Origin: Perilla frutescens
Lineage: Eukaryota; Streptophyta; Magnoliopsida; Lamiales; Lamiaceae
Assembly: GCA_026008535.1 (NCBI GenBank)
Contig: BRKX01000012.1
Coordinates: 28,363,848-28,427,847, forward strand
Length of the DNA: 64,000 nt
Direction of reading: 5' to 3'
Below, one piece after another: positions 49,050-61,099 of this stretch. The translations under genes and the position numbers were made by a program. How positions within the stretch are numbered: position 1 is the stretch's first letter; each line of letters begins with the position of its first letter. The notes beneath the pieces are model-generated. The model was not told where the DNA came from, ran no database searches, and was given only the letters and a program-made list of their open reading frames with translations.

Positions 49050-50669
49050 TGTAACAGCCCGGTCCCGAGATAGGGATTGACGAATGGGGATGGGGTGGTA
49101 TTAAGGGATTTAACGAGTAAATTCAGAAGATTAACGAAGAAGTTTAAGAATAAAGGTACGCTTTGAAGATAGTTGATGATACTCGGGTTTACTTGATTAA
49201 GAAGGACACATGCTTTAGCAGAATAAAACGGCTAACTAATCATATGCCAATGAGCATAGGCTCTTTTATAGGTGAAAGGAAATCATACTCGGAAAGCGAA
49301 AATAAACTTAATATGCATCTTATATATATATAAACGTCTGGGAATATTCTTAGAATCTCGAATAATCGTAATAGAACCTTGAACGGAATTTAGAAAGAGT
49401 TAATCAGAGTAGCAGAACACATAATGGGATTTCAAAGAAACTTATATAATAGCAAAACAATCTTGGCAGCCAACCCACATCCACAGCCACCATCATCCTC
49501 GGCATCTCAACCTGAAAATATTTGAAAAAGAGGGCGTGAGCACTAATGTACTCAGTGGGTTTTTAATGAAAGCTTCTTTAATAACTTGAGAAATATCTAA
49601 CAATGAACTGGCGGTATATGCAGAGCAAAACGCAAAAGCCCTCTCCATATCCGCAAAACCTTTTCTTTACTTTTGGGCCCAACCTTGGCTCAAACCTGAT
49701 GTCAACTGTACCCTTAGGCATGCCATGGGATAGAAGAGGGGTTACCTCAAATATACGAACGAGTTTGCGTGGGAAAAACCCAACAGTGACTCCCTTAATG
49801 ATTCTGAGCTCATATCCTGCTTAAGTGAAAAGCTAAGTTCCTTTTCTCCCTATTCTTGCTAGCAATACCAAGCTTAGAACTATGTCTAATGCTGATACCT
49901 TATTACTGCATGATCTCGGCCTACAAGGGTTAAAGCTACCCTAACAAGGCAAATCCTTAATCCTTAACTATACGAGCTTTAACAAAGCATAACATTCAAA
50001 TACGAGGAAATGAATGCGGATAAACATCGATTGCAAATAAAGCAATTCTAAACACCTCATGCTAGCATAAATTGTAAATAAACAATTCTAACATATCTAA
50101 ACATACTTGAGAGCTCACTTAACGTATACTAACTTCCTTTACTTTATCTAACTCAAATAACAATTCAACATAATCATGCATGTAACTTCTTTTATTCCTT
50201 TCCTTTCCTTGTACAGAGATCAATCAGGCCGAGCGTTCGATTGACCTCAGAATGGTAATCCGTGAATGCCAACGGAATCCTTGGGTCATTTCCCATAAGA
50301 GGGGCCTGACAGAACTAGATTCGGATCAACGAGGAGGATTTTGTAAATTTCTCAAAATGCGAACGCACGCAAAAGTTACTATTCATTCATCCTTTAAATA
50401 CGTTTTTCATCACCGGGAACTCAATTGACTTCAGAATTAAAATCTGAAAACACCGACATACTCCTTGAGTTAAAACCTTTCTAACGAGACCACGAATGGC
50501 CATAAAATAATTAATATCAAATTTTCCGAAAAGATGATTTCCACGAAAACTGACCTTTAAAGTCGTGACTGACATCTGACCTCAATTAGCCTTAATTAAT
50601 TTTATTCCTTAACTTCTTAATTATCATTAAGAATCCTCTAAACCTTAATTGAAAATCTGGGGTGTTACA
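49050..50669 (-). repeat. 3' LTR of F (shortened)
   Basis: 1620 bp, TGTAACAGCC...GGGGTGTTACA. Relative to the 5' LTR it lacks 1690 bp (57751-59440 of that copy). The join is at about 50233 (gccgag|cgttcg), where both deletion ends carry GAG. The lost part includes the TATA box and GC-rich module. Confidence 0.92.
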
Positions 50670-50684
50670 TCCTACCCCCCTTAA
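50670..50684 (-). promoter_or_regulatory. Polypurine tract of element F
   Basis: On minus, aaggggggtagga lies directly before the 3' LTR. Confidence 0.8.
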
Positions 50685-50706
50685 AGAAATTTCGTCCCGA
50701 AATTTA

Positions 50707-51000
50707 CTAATCATGATAAACGATATCAGGGTACTTTTTGAGTAGCTCGGATTCGAGCTCCCATGTTGCTTCCTCTGAACCATGAAGGTTCCATATCATC
50801 TTTACAAGATTGATCTCCTTGTTCCTTGACTTCTGGATCTTTTAACTCACAAAGGCCTGGGGCTTCTCTTCATAGGCTAAGTCCTCATTTAGGACTATCT
50901 CTTCCTTGCAAATCACGTGCTTTGGATCAAACACGTACTTTCTCAACATTGAGACATGAAAAGACCTCATGAACATCACTCAGGTTGGGTGGTAAGGCCA
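50707..51000 (-). pseudogene. Element F: chromodomain end of pol
   Basis: On minus the FHVSMLRKYVFDPKHVI block is followed by KSRNKEINLVKMIWNLHG and EEATWELESELLKKYPDI, then a stop at 50707-50709. One in-frame stop lies before KIQKSRNK. Same architecture as in E. Confidence 0.8.
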
Positions 51001-51059
51001 ACCTGTAGGCTACTTTATTCACCTTTTCTAAATCTCAAAAGGTCCAATAAATATGGGCC

Positions 51060-51797
51060 TTAACTTGTTTCGTTTGGCAAAACGAACCACTCCTTGATGG
51101 AGACATTTACAAGAATACTATCTTTAATGTCGAATCTTAGTTCCGTTCTTCTTTCGTCCGTGTAAGCCTTCTGCCTGTCTTGAATTTCCTTGATTTGCTG
51201 ATGAACAAGCTCGATCTTCTGGACTGCTATCGGGACCATTTCAGGTCCAAATATCCTTCTCTCTCTAACTTCGTCCTGATACCAGGGCGATTTACACTTT
51301 CTTCTGAATAGGGCTTCATAAGGGCCATGCCGATCGATGACTGGTAGCTGTTGTTGTACGCGACTTTTATCAATTTCAGTAGCTCCTCCCAACTGCTTCT
51401 GTGATCGATGAATACTCCTCTAAGCATGCCTTCTAGATTCTGGATAGTCCTTTCGGACTGGCAATTCATTTGAGGATGAGATGCCGTGCTGAAATTGAGC
51501 TTTGATCTCATTGCCTTTTGTAGACTCCTCCAAAATCTTGACGTAAATCTCGTATCATGATCCGATATAATCGAGACTGGCACATCGTGCAATATGCACA
51601 AATTTCCTATCATACATCTGGGCTAATTGATCTAGCCCATCTGTCTTGATATCAGCAATGAGATGTGCTGCTTTCGATAATCGATTCACGATTACCCAAA
51701 TAGCGGTATTCCACCACTTAGACTTTGGTAATCCTACCACAAAGCCTATACTACTACGATCATACTTCCATTCAAGAATTTCTATGGGTTGGAGCAA
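51060..51797 (-). pseudogene. Element F: integrase core (broken)
   Basis: Three overlapping frame fragments cover the catalytic core: TAIWVIVNRLSKAAHLI, SIISDHDTRFTSRFW, SERTIQNLEGML. The order matches the DDE core, but the first catalytic Asp (normally IVDRLTK) is Asn, and frameshifts separate the fragments. The DNA-binding part (QDRQKAYTDERR, FDIKDSILVNVS) follows in the 51060-51392 frame. Confidence 0.85.
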
Positions 51798-52249
51798 CCA
51801 GAAGGTTTTTGATGCAAGGCTCCACTTGTTGACAAATCAACACCTTTCTACGAAGGTGGCTACTTTTCTCTTCATGTTATTCTGCTAGAAGTTCTTTTTG
51901 AGGTTTTGATACATCTTGGTGCTTCCAGGATGTGATGTATGTGGCTTCTCATGTGCCTTGCACATGATTTTCTCCTTTAGTTCTTTCTTGCTTGGCACAC
52001 AAAGCTTTCCTTTGAATAAAAGCGTTTTATCGGTGGCTTTTGCGAAGTCTTGCGTGCTATCTAATCGTGCTTCTAGGCTTTTCTTCTCGAGAAACTCATT
52101 TCATTTCCAAACCTTAACTATCCTTTATCTCAGGTCGGGATGAGCGACTGTCGCGGCGATTTGTGCTTAATTGATTGCGGGTGGTGTTAACACCTCGATC
52201 CTTAACTCCTTGAATTCCTTATCGTAGCTGCTTCTGAACTAAAACGAAT

Positions 52250-53690
52250 CCTAACTCTGCCTTCTCTTTCCTACTTAGGGCATCTGCTACCACATTCTCC
52301 TTGCCTGGGTGGTAGTGAGTCGTGCAGTCGTAATCCTTTACAAGTTCTAGCCACCCTCTCTGCCTTATGCTAAGATCTGAAGAAATACTTTAAGCTCTTG
52401 TGATCTTGAGAAGAGTCTTACACTTGGCTCCGTAGAGATAGTGCATCTAGATCTTTAGCATAAAAACAACCGCTGCTAGTTCTAAATCATGCGTGAGGTA
52501 GTTCTACTTGTGATTCTTAAGCTGCCTTAAGGCATAAGCGATCACCTTTCCTCTCTTCTTTAGTACGCATCCTGATCATTTTCTCGACGCATAAGCATAA
52601 ACCACGAAATCTTCATTTTCTTCCGAAATGGCCAATCATCGGGCGTGGTTAACATCTTCTTTCTGGAAACTTTCCTTGTACTCGGGCATCCACCTAAACT
52701 TGAAGTCCTTCCTCAACACTCGCGTCATAGCCTTAGCTATTGACGAGAATCCTTCGATGAATCTACGATAGAATCCCGCAAGTCCTAGAAAACTTCCTAT
52801 CTCATTCACATTCCTTGGAGACTTCGAGTTGCTTGCAGCTTCAATCTTAGCTGGATCTACTTTGATTCCTTCTACTGAAACCATGACCTAGAAACATAAA
52901 TTCTTTAAGCCAAAACTCACACTTACTAAACTTAGCGTAAAGCCTTTCTCCTCTTTAACTTTTCCAGCACCACCCTTAGGTGCTCTTGATGCTCCTCTTT
53001 TTCCTTCGAATAGATGAGGATATCATCTATGAAAACTAGCGCAAACTTATCTAAATACGAGTAAGAACCCGGTTCATTAAATCCATGAACACTGCTGGGG
53101 CGTTGGTCAATCCGAACGGCATTACCACAAACTCGTAATGCCCCAAGCGAGTCCTAAAAGCAGTATTAGGAATATCCTCCTTTCAGATCTTCAGGTGATG
53201 ATTCCCAAATCTTTAAGTCTATCCTTGGGAAGACACTTGCTCCCTTAAGCTTGATCAAAGAGATCATCTATTCTTAGGTAAGGGTATTGATTCTTGATGG
53301 TCAGCTTATCAAGTTTTCTATAGTCGATACTCATTCTCAATGTGCCATCCTTCTTCTTCACGAACAAGATTGGAACTTTCCAAGGCGACACACTAGGTTG
53401 GATAAAACCTAGGTCTAATAACTCTTGCAGTTGAACCTTGAGTTCTTACGACTCCTTAGGCGCCACTCTGTAAGGGGCTTTTGACTGGTGCAGCTCCTGG
53501 TTCTAAACCGATAGTGGATTCCACTTGCCTATATGGTGGTAGTTCTGATAGCTACTTTGAAAATTCATCTTCAAAATTTTCTTGTGCCTGAAACGCCTTC
53601 TATTGCAAACTCTCCTTCCTCTTTCTTCGTTGCGACCGCTTTTCGATGGTATTCTGACTTTATGGCCTCTGCTGGGGATCACCGTCACTT
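52250..53690 (-). pseudogene. Element F: reverse transcriptase and RNase H (broken)
   Basis: Fragments in several frames: LDLGFIQPSVSPW, VKKKDGTLRMSIDYRKLDKL and ASVFSK (RT fingers and palm, about 53200-53500), then VEGIKVDPAKIEA and FLGLAGFYRRFIEGFSSIAK (52636-52884), then RNase H remains. Many stops and small indels. Confidence 0.8.
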
Positions 53691-53699
53691 GCAGGCGTA

Positions 53700-55440
53700 A
53701 AGATCGCGTGACTGGACCTTGAACGTAAGCTCAGAACTTATCTAACGTCATTCCTCAGATTGCCTCTTAACACTGGACGAGCTGAAAGATCACTTTTAGA
53801 GATTCGCGTCCTACTAGAAGGGCACTAACTATCATACTTGGATTCTTCTTCCTATTAGGACTATTCCCTCTTATTCTTCCAAAGAAATATTGCTTTATAC
53901 TCTCTGCTCTAATCAAGGGTCCACACTCGAGCTCTATGAGTGGGAGCAGAACAAAATAATTGCCTCAGAGTGAGGACTTTATCTTGATCAATAATTCTTT
54001 AACAAGTTCCAAAAACTGGAAGAGATATGACACTGGGTTACTTATACTAAAAACATTGCCTTTTTCAGAGGACTTATAAACTCAAAAGGGGTTTTTTGCG
54101 TGTAGCAAACGTATGGAAGACAATCGATGATTAACAACTGAGAACTGTACTGAATCTTTGCAAAGGCGTCAGTATAACTTTAACAAGGGAATGCTATCAC
54201 TGATTCTGGATGATTAAAGAAGTAGCATCAAAAGATTATAATTTGTCCAAAACGATATTTGAAGAAATTTAATTAATATGAAGCTGTTGAAAGGTGATTG
54301 TTTTAATTGATGCGAGAATGAATGAATAGACTCGTCAAAACTTCTTATCTTACTGAAACTTTTAATCTACCACTTTTAGGTCTATCTGCTTAACGATCCT
54401 CTTCAGGTTCTTTCTCTTTCTTTCCTTGATCTTCACGCATCTTCTTCTTTACTAGGTTGCTATGAAATAGCATGAGTCGGTTGGCCTTCAATTAGCTATA
54501 CTTGGCTGGAAAAGGTGACATACGGGAATCACTTTCACTTATTAGAAGGGATACACAATCGACCTGATCTATACGCGTTTTCTTCTCGTCTGAAACCACC
54601 AATGCGGGTTATGCCTTGATAACTAGTTGAACTCTTGATCGTACGTTGACAATGTCTTCTTTCCTTGCTTCTAGCTCCAGATCTCTACCTCCTTTGCCTT
54701 ATGAACAGTTCGGGATATACTTCTGATATAACTCGTACTTGAAACCTTCCCAATCATACTACGCTTACTGCCTTAAATTTGTCATCCTTTGAACGGACTC
54801 CTACCCGAAGTTCGTATTCATAAAAGAGCATAGCCTAATTCTTCATCCCCTGATCAGACTATAAAATTGAAAATTCATTTCTAAAGAATAATCCATTTCT
54901 CGACTCACATCGGGTCTCCTAGACTATTAGAATGGAAAGGTTGTGTTTGAGAAACACATTCTTGGCTCTTGAGTCGTGGTTCAGGACTTGCTTGCTTGCG
55001 GCCTTGTTCTCTCGGCTTGATGTCTTCTCGACGACCTTCTAAAGAATCCTACATATTAGCGATGCTCGCTCGAATTTGCACGAAGCAAAATGAAATACCT
55101 TTCGATAAGGTCTTTAGATTACGCAGGATAGATCAAGCAAAGAGGGAAAATTGCCTCATAAGAGGACTTTTGGCATAAATAAGAAAGAGGTTCTTGGTTA
55201 CATCCAAAAATAGGGCTACCTTTTGGAGAATTACTGCTGCTATCAAAATCTAAAAGGTTGGTTAATACATTTTCAGAATAAGATCTGGATTAAAGCGGAT
55301 AAACGGACAACAGGTCAGCAAGGTGTTCTAACAACAACATCTCCTTTGCCTACTTCTAAAGCTTAACTATATGCTAGGTCCCCTTCTTCCTCATCTTCAT
55401 TTGTCTTTGGTACCTCGAACTTGAATTTCCTTAAGCTTCC
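53700..55440 (-). pseudogene. Element F: decayed protease/gag region
   Basis: The position between gag-like frame and reverse transcriptase implies the C-terminal gag and protease region, but no intact frame is present. A short protease-like stretch may lie near 53760-53860. Nothing else can be assigned. Confidence 0.4.
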
Positions 55441-55461
55441 TTTGGGGAACTGATGGGGCAT

Positions 55462-55914
55462 TCACTGTCCCAGACTCTGAGGGGCAACTGGTTGATAGGC
55501 AGGGGCCCACTGACGCATTCTGGAGGACAAATACTCGATGTCCTGGATGATCAAGGGTCTTGCTTCTAAGGTTCCTTCAGCGCATGGACACGGTGCTTGA
55601 AATTCAGGGGGACTGTTCAGAGTCACCCTTTGCAGTTCTGGTTCCATCACGGATGAAGGATTTTGCTCGGCTAGAGCATTCACGTGGCCATACTTTAACT
55701 CCCAAAGAGCCATCAAGGCTGAAGAGAATTCTGTCAGGTTCCCGATTATAGCATGCATCTCGGGATCACGGGTGATGGTGCTTTGCAGAATGCGGTACAT
55801 TGCTGGCCTCTCGGCGGCCGGTGCTTGCTCACACATGCGGATGCATGTTTCCAAGTTGGATACCTTTCCTAGCGTTCCTCCAAAGGCGGAAAAGAGGCAC
55901 ATTATTCCTAGCAA
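55462..55914 (-). pseudogene. Element F: gag-position open frame, 150 codons
   Basis: The only sizeable intact frame near the 5' LTR of F. It encodes a Leu/Glu/Pro-rich peptide (NLETCIRMCEQAPAAER, EFSSALMALWELKYGHVN) without a zinc knuckle. Position suggests N-terminal gag; I could not confirm it from motifs. Confidence 0.45.
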
Positions 55915-56547
55915 TCGAACGACGCTTAACCATCTAGAAATATGAAGCTTAATCAGTCTAGATTATAAAAGGGAGACCTATGGTTCTCCTGAGATCATGC
56001 TATCGTTTAGATTCAGACTACTTTTCTTGCATGCATAGATCCTTTTTGCAGTTGACTTTTACAAAAATTTTGGTGCCCCAGTCTTTGATCATAAACTTTA
56101 CCTTTTCCTTTAAAACAAAAATTCGAGAATGAATCAACTCTTTTCTTTTAAATCTAGAACTCTTCTTCGAAACTTTTATCTTTTATTAAGACATATGTTT
56201 AAAAATAAGTTTTTAAACACTTTTCTTTGTGATCAAGAACTTCTTTCACAACCCTTTTTCCTCTGGAAATCATTTTACCCGAATACTTTTTACTTGGAAT
56301 TTCATTATCAAGGTTTTCCCCTTATCCATAAAAGAGGCATGCTTGCTCAAATCTCTTCATTTTCGATAGTAAAAAATTATGAATTCAAAATCTAAAATCT
56401 CTATACTATCATACCTCGATTTTTGTTGAAGATACGAGAGTGATGGCGAGCTGTGGGTTGCTGCTGTAACTTATCACGAAGCAATTCATATGCACATAAA
56501 CACATAGCTTTGACTTAAACAAAGAGACAGGTCTGCAGAGTTGCAAG

Positions 56548-56562
56548 CCTGCTCTGATACCA
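56548..56562 (-). promoter_or_regulatory. Primer-binding site of F (initiator tRNA-Met type)
   Basis: On minus, two bases after the 5' LTR end, the sequence reads TGGTATCAGAGCAGG, matching the 3' end complement of plant initiator tRNA-Met as in most gypsy elements. Confidence 0.9.
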
Positions 56563-56564
56563 TC

Positions 56565-59500
56565 TGTAACAGCCCGGTCCCGAGATTGGGATTAACGAAT
56601 GGGGACGGGGTGTTATTAAGGGATTTAACGAGTAAATTCAGAAGATTAACGAAGAAGTTTAAGAATAAAGGTACGCTTTGAAGATAGTTGATGATACTCG
56701 GGTTTACTTGATTAAGAAGGACACATGCTTTAGCAGAATAAAACGGCTAACTAATCAGATGCCAACGAGCATAGGCTCTTTTATAGGTGAAAGGAAATCA
56801 TACTCGGAAAGTGAAAATAAACTTAATATGCATCTTATATATATATATAAACGTCTGGGAATATTCTTAGAATCTCGAATAATCGTAATAGAACCTTGAA
56901 CGGAATTTAGAAAGAGTTAATCAGAGTAGCAAAACACATAATGGGATTTCAAAGAAACTTATATAATAGCAAAACAATCTTGGCAGCCAACCCACATCCA
57001 CATCCACCATCATCCTCGGCATCTCAACCTGAAAACATTTGAAAAAGAGGGCGTGAGCACTAATGTACTCAGTGGGTTTTTAATGAAAGCTTCTTCAATA
57101 ACTTGAGAAATATCCAACAATGAACTGGCGGTATATGGAGAGTAAAACGCAAAAGCCCTCTCCATATCCGCAAAACCTTTTCTTTACTTTTGGGCCCAAC
57201 CTTGGCTCAAACCTGATGTCAACTGTACCCTTAGACATGCCATGGGATAGAAGAGGGGTTACCTCAAATATACGAACGAGTTTGCGTGGGAAAAACCCAA
57301 CAGTGACTCCCTTAATGATTCCGAGCTCATATCCTGCTTAAGTGAAAAGCTAAGTTCCTTTTCTCCCTATTCTTGCTAGCAATACCAAGCTTAGAACTAT
57401 GTCTAATGCTGATACCTTATTACTGCATGATCTCGGCCTACAAGGGTTAAAGCTACCCTAACAAGGCAAATCCTTAATCCTTAACTATACGAGCTTTAAC
57501 AAAGCATAACATTCAAATACGAGGAAATGAACGCGGATAAACATCGATTGCAAATAAAGCAATTCTAAACACCTCATGCTAGCATAAATTGTAAATAAAC
57601 AATTCTAGCATATCTAAACATACTTGAGAGCTCACTTAACGTATACTAACTTCCTTTACTTTATCTAACTCAAATAACAATTCAACATAATCATGCATAT
57701 AACTTCTTTTATTCATTTCCTTTCCTTGTACAGAGATCAATCAGGCTGAGCAAAAATACTTTATTGGATATCTCATTTACCCTAACTTGCTTCTAGAGCT
57801 TATTAGCTCAAACTTTAGATGAGTATAGATTTACCCACCTCGATTACTTGACAAGAGATGAAGCAACGAGTTGAAGATCCTTCTCCGATTTCCTACGAGG
57901 CTCACTTCCTCCTACAAAAGTCGAATCATCGACTTAGCGACCTCCTTTGAAGAAATCGACTATCTAAAGCGAGAAATAATGATATTTTACTCGAAGACTA
58001 AAATCTAAGATTTACTTACAGATTGCATGACTTTATGACTTTATAAATTTCGAGAAGAATTTATTTAAAGAATATCTCGACTTGATTTCCCAATTTTTAG
58101 ACAAAGAATAACTTGAATAGATTACTCGAAATAAATTGAGAATATCTTGATTGATTCTCTAAAATTTAACTTGAAAATAACTTGGAAATAACACGACTTA
58201 AAAAGCTTGAAAAGCTCGGGAAGAGGGTACGGAAATAGCCGAAAAGAAACGGCGGAAAAACAACATGGAGAAGAGGGGGGGGCGCCGCAGGGCTGTCTTG
58301 CCCTGGCGGGCTACCCGCCGCCGCGGGGCCGCTAGCCCCGGCGGGCTGGGCGCAGCCGTGGGGGGTGTGGCGCGGCGGCGCTTACCCCCCCCACGGGGCT
58401 CTCTCTCTCCTTCACTTTTCTCTCTCTCTTCTTCTAGGTTCCTTCAATGTGTTCTTCAACTGTTCTTCGTGTTCGTTGATTTCTTTGACGAACACGAAGA
58501 ATAATTAACCCGGATTTTTATAAAAACGACGTGCTTGAATTTAACATGCAATAACATGCTTTTAACTTTAAAAGGAATTTTGGCATTACAACGGTATAAA
58601 TACGATAATCCGCTTTAAATATTTAGAATAACGATGAAATCTCTAAATATAGCTTGAACGGAATTTAAACGAAATAAACGGGGCTAATTTCAAGAATAAT
58701 AACGACAGGAATAAAGCGAGAAATATAACGTAAACGTTATTAACTTGGAACTTCAATAAAAGCTGAAATATAACTTAGATGGAAGGTAAACGAGCAATAA
58801 TGAAGAACGTGAAGAACGTAAAGAATGGAAAGTAAATGCAGAAATTTAAAGACGGAAAAAGAAATGGAGATCGAGACCGACGAATAAGAATGGACGGGGC
58901 TAGGTGCGTCGAAGGAAGGTGGCTAGCTCGGCGTCTCGTCGAGTTGCAATGGCGGCAGAGCCGCCCGCTACATCCCAACGGCGCCCCTAGCACCTTCCCT
59001 CACCGCATCCCTTCCACGCCACTCCGCTCGTCGTCTTGCAGAACACTCACGAAGAACGCTTTTTACTTCGACAGAACTTTCTCGGATCTTACGAGCTTTC
59101 CCACTCTCTATGAAGTGAAATGGATGGAAATGAGCAAATGAATGCAAAGGGGTTGCCTTGTATTTATAGGAAAAGCTTTGGCTTCCAAGGGAAGCCACTT
59201 CAGTGCAAGAATACTGCAAAAGTTACCCCGGGTTCGGTTAAAAGCTGCTTTATTCGATGTCGAGGTCCAAATGACCTCAAACACAAAATCTAAAAATACC
59301 AGGAGACTCGTTAGCTCGAATACTAGTAAACCAACTTGATTCGTGAAAAAGACGGGGTCGTCTGAAGAAAGACGAGCAAAGATTCCCTTTTTGGAATTAC
59401 TTTTTACTATTCACTCAGACTGACAGATTTTGCTCCCGAGTGTTCGATTGACCTCAGAATGGTAATTCGTGAACGCCAACGGAATCCTTGGGTCATTTCC

Positions 59501-59876
59501 CATAAGAGGGGCCTGACAGAACTAGACTCGGATCAACGAGGAGGATTTCGTAAATTTCTCAAAATGCGAACGCACGCAAAAGTTACTATTCATTCATCCT
59601 TTAAATACGTTTTTCATCACCGAGAACTCAATTAACTTCAGAATTAAAATCCGAAAACACCGGCATACTCCTTGAGTTAAAACCTTTCTAACGAAACCAC
59701 GAATGGCCATAAAAGAATTAATATCAAATTTTCAGAAAAGTTGATTTCCATGAAAACTGACCCTTAAAGTCGTAACTGACATCTGACCTCAATTAGCCTT
59801 AATTAATTTTATTCCTTAACTTCTTAATTATCATTAAGAATCCTCTAAACCTTAATCGAAAATCTAGTGTGTTACA
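56565..59876 (-). repeat. 5' LTR of F (full length)
   Basis: 3312 bp, TGTAACAGCC...AGTGTGTTACA. It contains a TATA box on minus (59161-59170, read as cctataaata) and a very GC-rich module (58268-58400), neither of which is present in the 3' LTR. Open frames in the GC-rich part are incidental. Confidence 0.92.
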
Positions 59877-59881
59877 GCTGA

Positions 59882-61090
59882 ATCACATGATTGAGATCAT
59901 ACACGTATTTCCTTAACTGAGAAACATGAAATACGTTATGAACATTACCAAAATTGGGTGGTAATGTAAATCTATATGCCACTGCACCTATCCGCTCAAG
60001 GATCTCGTAAGGTTCTATAAAACGTGGTCGTAATTTTCCTTTTACGCTGAATCTTATTATCCCCCTGGAAGGAGATACTTTCAGGAAGACCTTGTCTCCT
60101 GTTGTAAATTATAAATATGTACGACGTTTATCCGCACACGACTTCTGCCGACTCTAGGCTTCTTGAATCCTCTGATGGATTTTTTTAATAATTTCAATCA
60201 TTTCTAACACTGAGTCTGGCCCAAGAATTCTTCTTTCACCCACTTCATCCCAGTAAAGTGGTGATCGACACTTTCACCCATACAACGCTTCGTATGGCGC
60301 CATATTGATGGTTGTTTGGTAACTATTGCTATAAGCGAATTCAATCAACGCTAATATTTCCTCCTAACTTCTACCCATGTCTAGGACCACTGTTCTCAAC
60401 ATGTCCTCTAATGTTTAGATCGTCCTTTCAGACTGTCTATCTGTTTGTGGGTGAAACGCTGTACTGAAATTGAGTTGAGTTCCCAGTTCTTTCTATAAAC
60501 TAATCCAAAATCTTGAGGTAAACTTTGAATCTCTGTCCGATGTTATCGACATCGGAACACCATGAAGGCGTACAACCTTTCTGTCATAAATCTGAGCTAG
60601 CTTATTCAATCCATCCGTAACGCGGATCGGAAGGAAATGAGCTAACTATGTGAACATGTCAATAATGACCCATATGGCCGTATTCCTTCGTCTTGACTTG
60701 GGTAGGCCTGTCACAAAATCCATCGCTATGTGTTCCCACTTTCATTCGGGAATCTCTAACGGTTGTAGCGCACCGTAAGGCCTTTGGTGCAATACCTTAA
60801 CTTGTTGACATGACAAGCATCGCTCAATATAGGAAGCTACGTCCCGTTTTATTCCTTCCTACCAGATTTTCTGCTTCAAATCCTGATATATTTTCATACT
60901 TCCTGGGTGTGCTGTATATGGAGTATCATGAGCCTCGCTCATGATCTCATTTCTGAGCTCAACACAGGATGGAACACATATCTTATCTTCATAAAGGATA
61001 GCATTATCTGATGCTTCCTTGGAACTTTCTATTTTTCCTGATCTGATCTTCAAGCGCATCTCTTCCATGGCTTGATCTTTTCTCTGTGCC
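59882..61090 (-). pseudogene. Element E: integrase (broken)
   Basis: On minus the zinc-finger segment HPGSMKIYQDLKQKIW (60859-61068 frame) is followed by the core fragments TAIWVIID, PMSITSDRDSKFTSRFW and SERTI-TLEDMLR. Next come KRRTYL, GPY/F-like FIEPYEILERIG and FHVSQLRKY, ending at F's insertion point. Several in-frame stops break it (for example in SL*KELGTQ and ERTI*TLE). Confidence 0.85.
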
Positions 61091-61099
61091 TCAATTACC

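Larger units (their letters stand above)
49050..59876 (-). mobile_element. Complete LTR retrotransposon F (gypsy chromovirus), nested in E
   Basis: 10,827 bp, read on minus: 5' LTR 56565-59876, primer-binding site, internal region 50670-56564, polypurine tract, 3' LTR 49050-50669. A perfect 5-bp duplication gctga flanks it (49045-49049 and 59877-59881). Domain order gag-like frame, reverse transcriptase, RNase H, integrase, chromodomain marks Ty3/gypsy. All coding parts carry stops and frameshifts, while the LTRs remain close (about seven substitutions in the first 270 aligned bases). It interrupts E between its HVSQLRKY block and its chromodomain. Confidence 0.93.

Noticed and set aside
49603..49824. 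73-codon plus-strand frame, nearly identical at 57120-57341
   Set aside because: Repeated only because it lies in both LTRs of F, antisense to the element; no domain.
58265..59219. GC-rich open frames on both strands
   Set aside because: Inside the 5' LTR of F; composition effect, no conserved motif.
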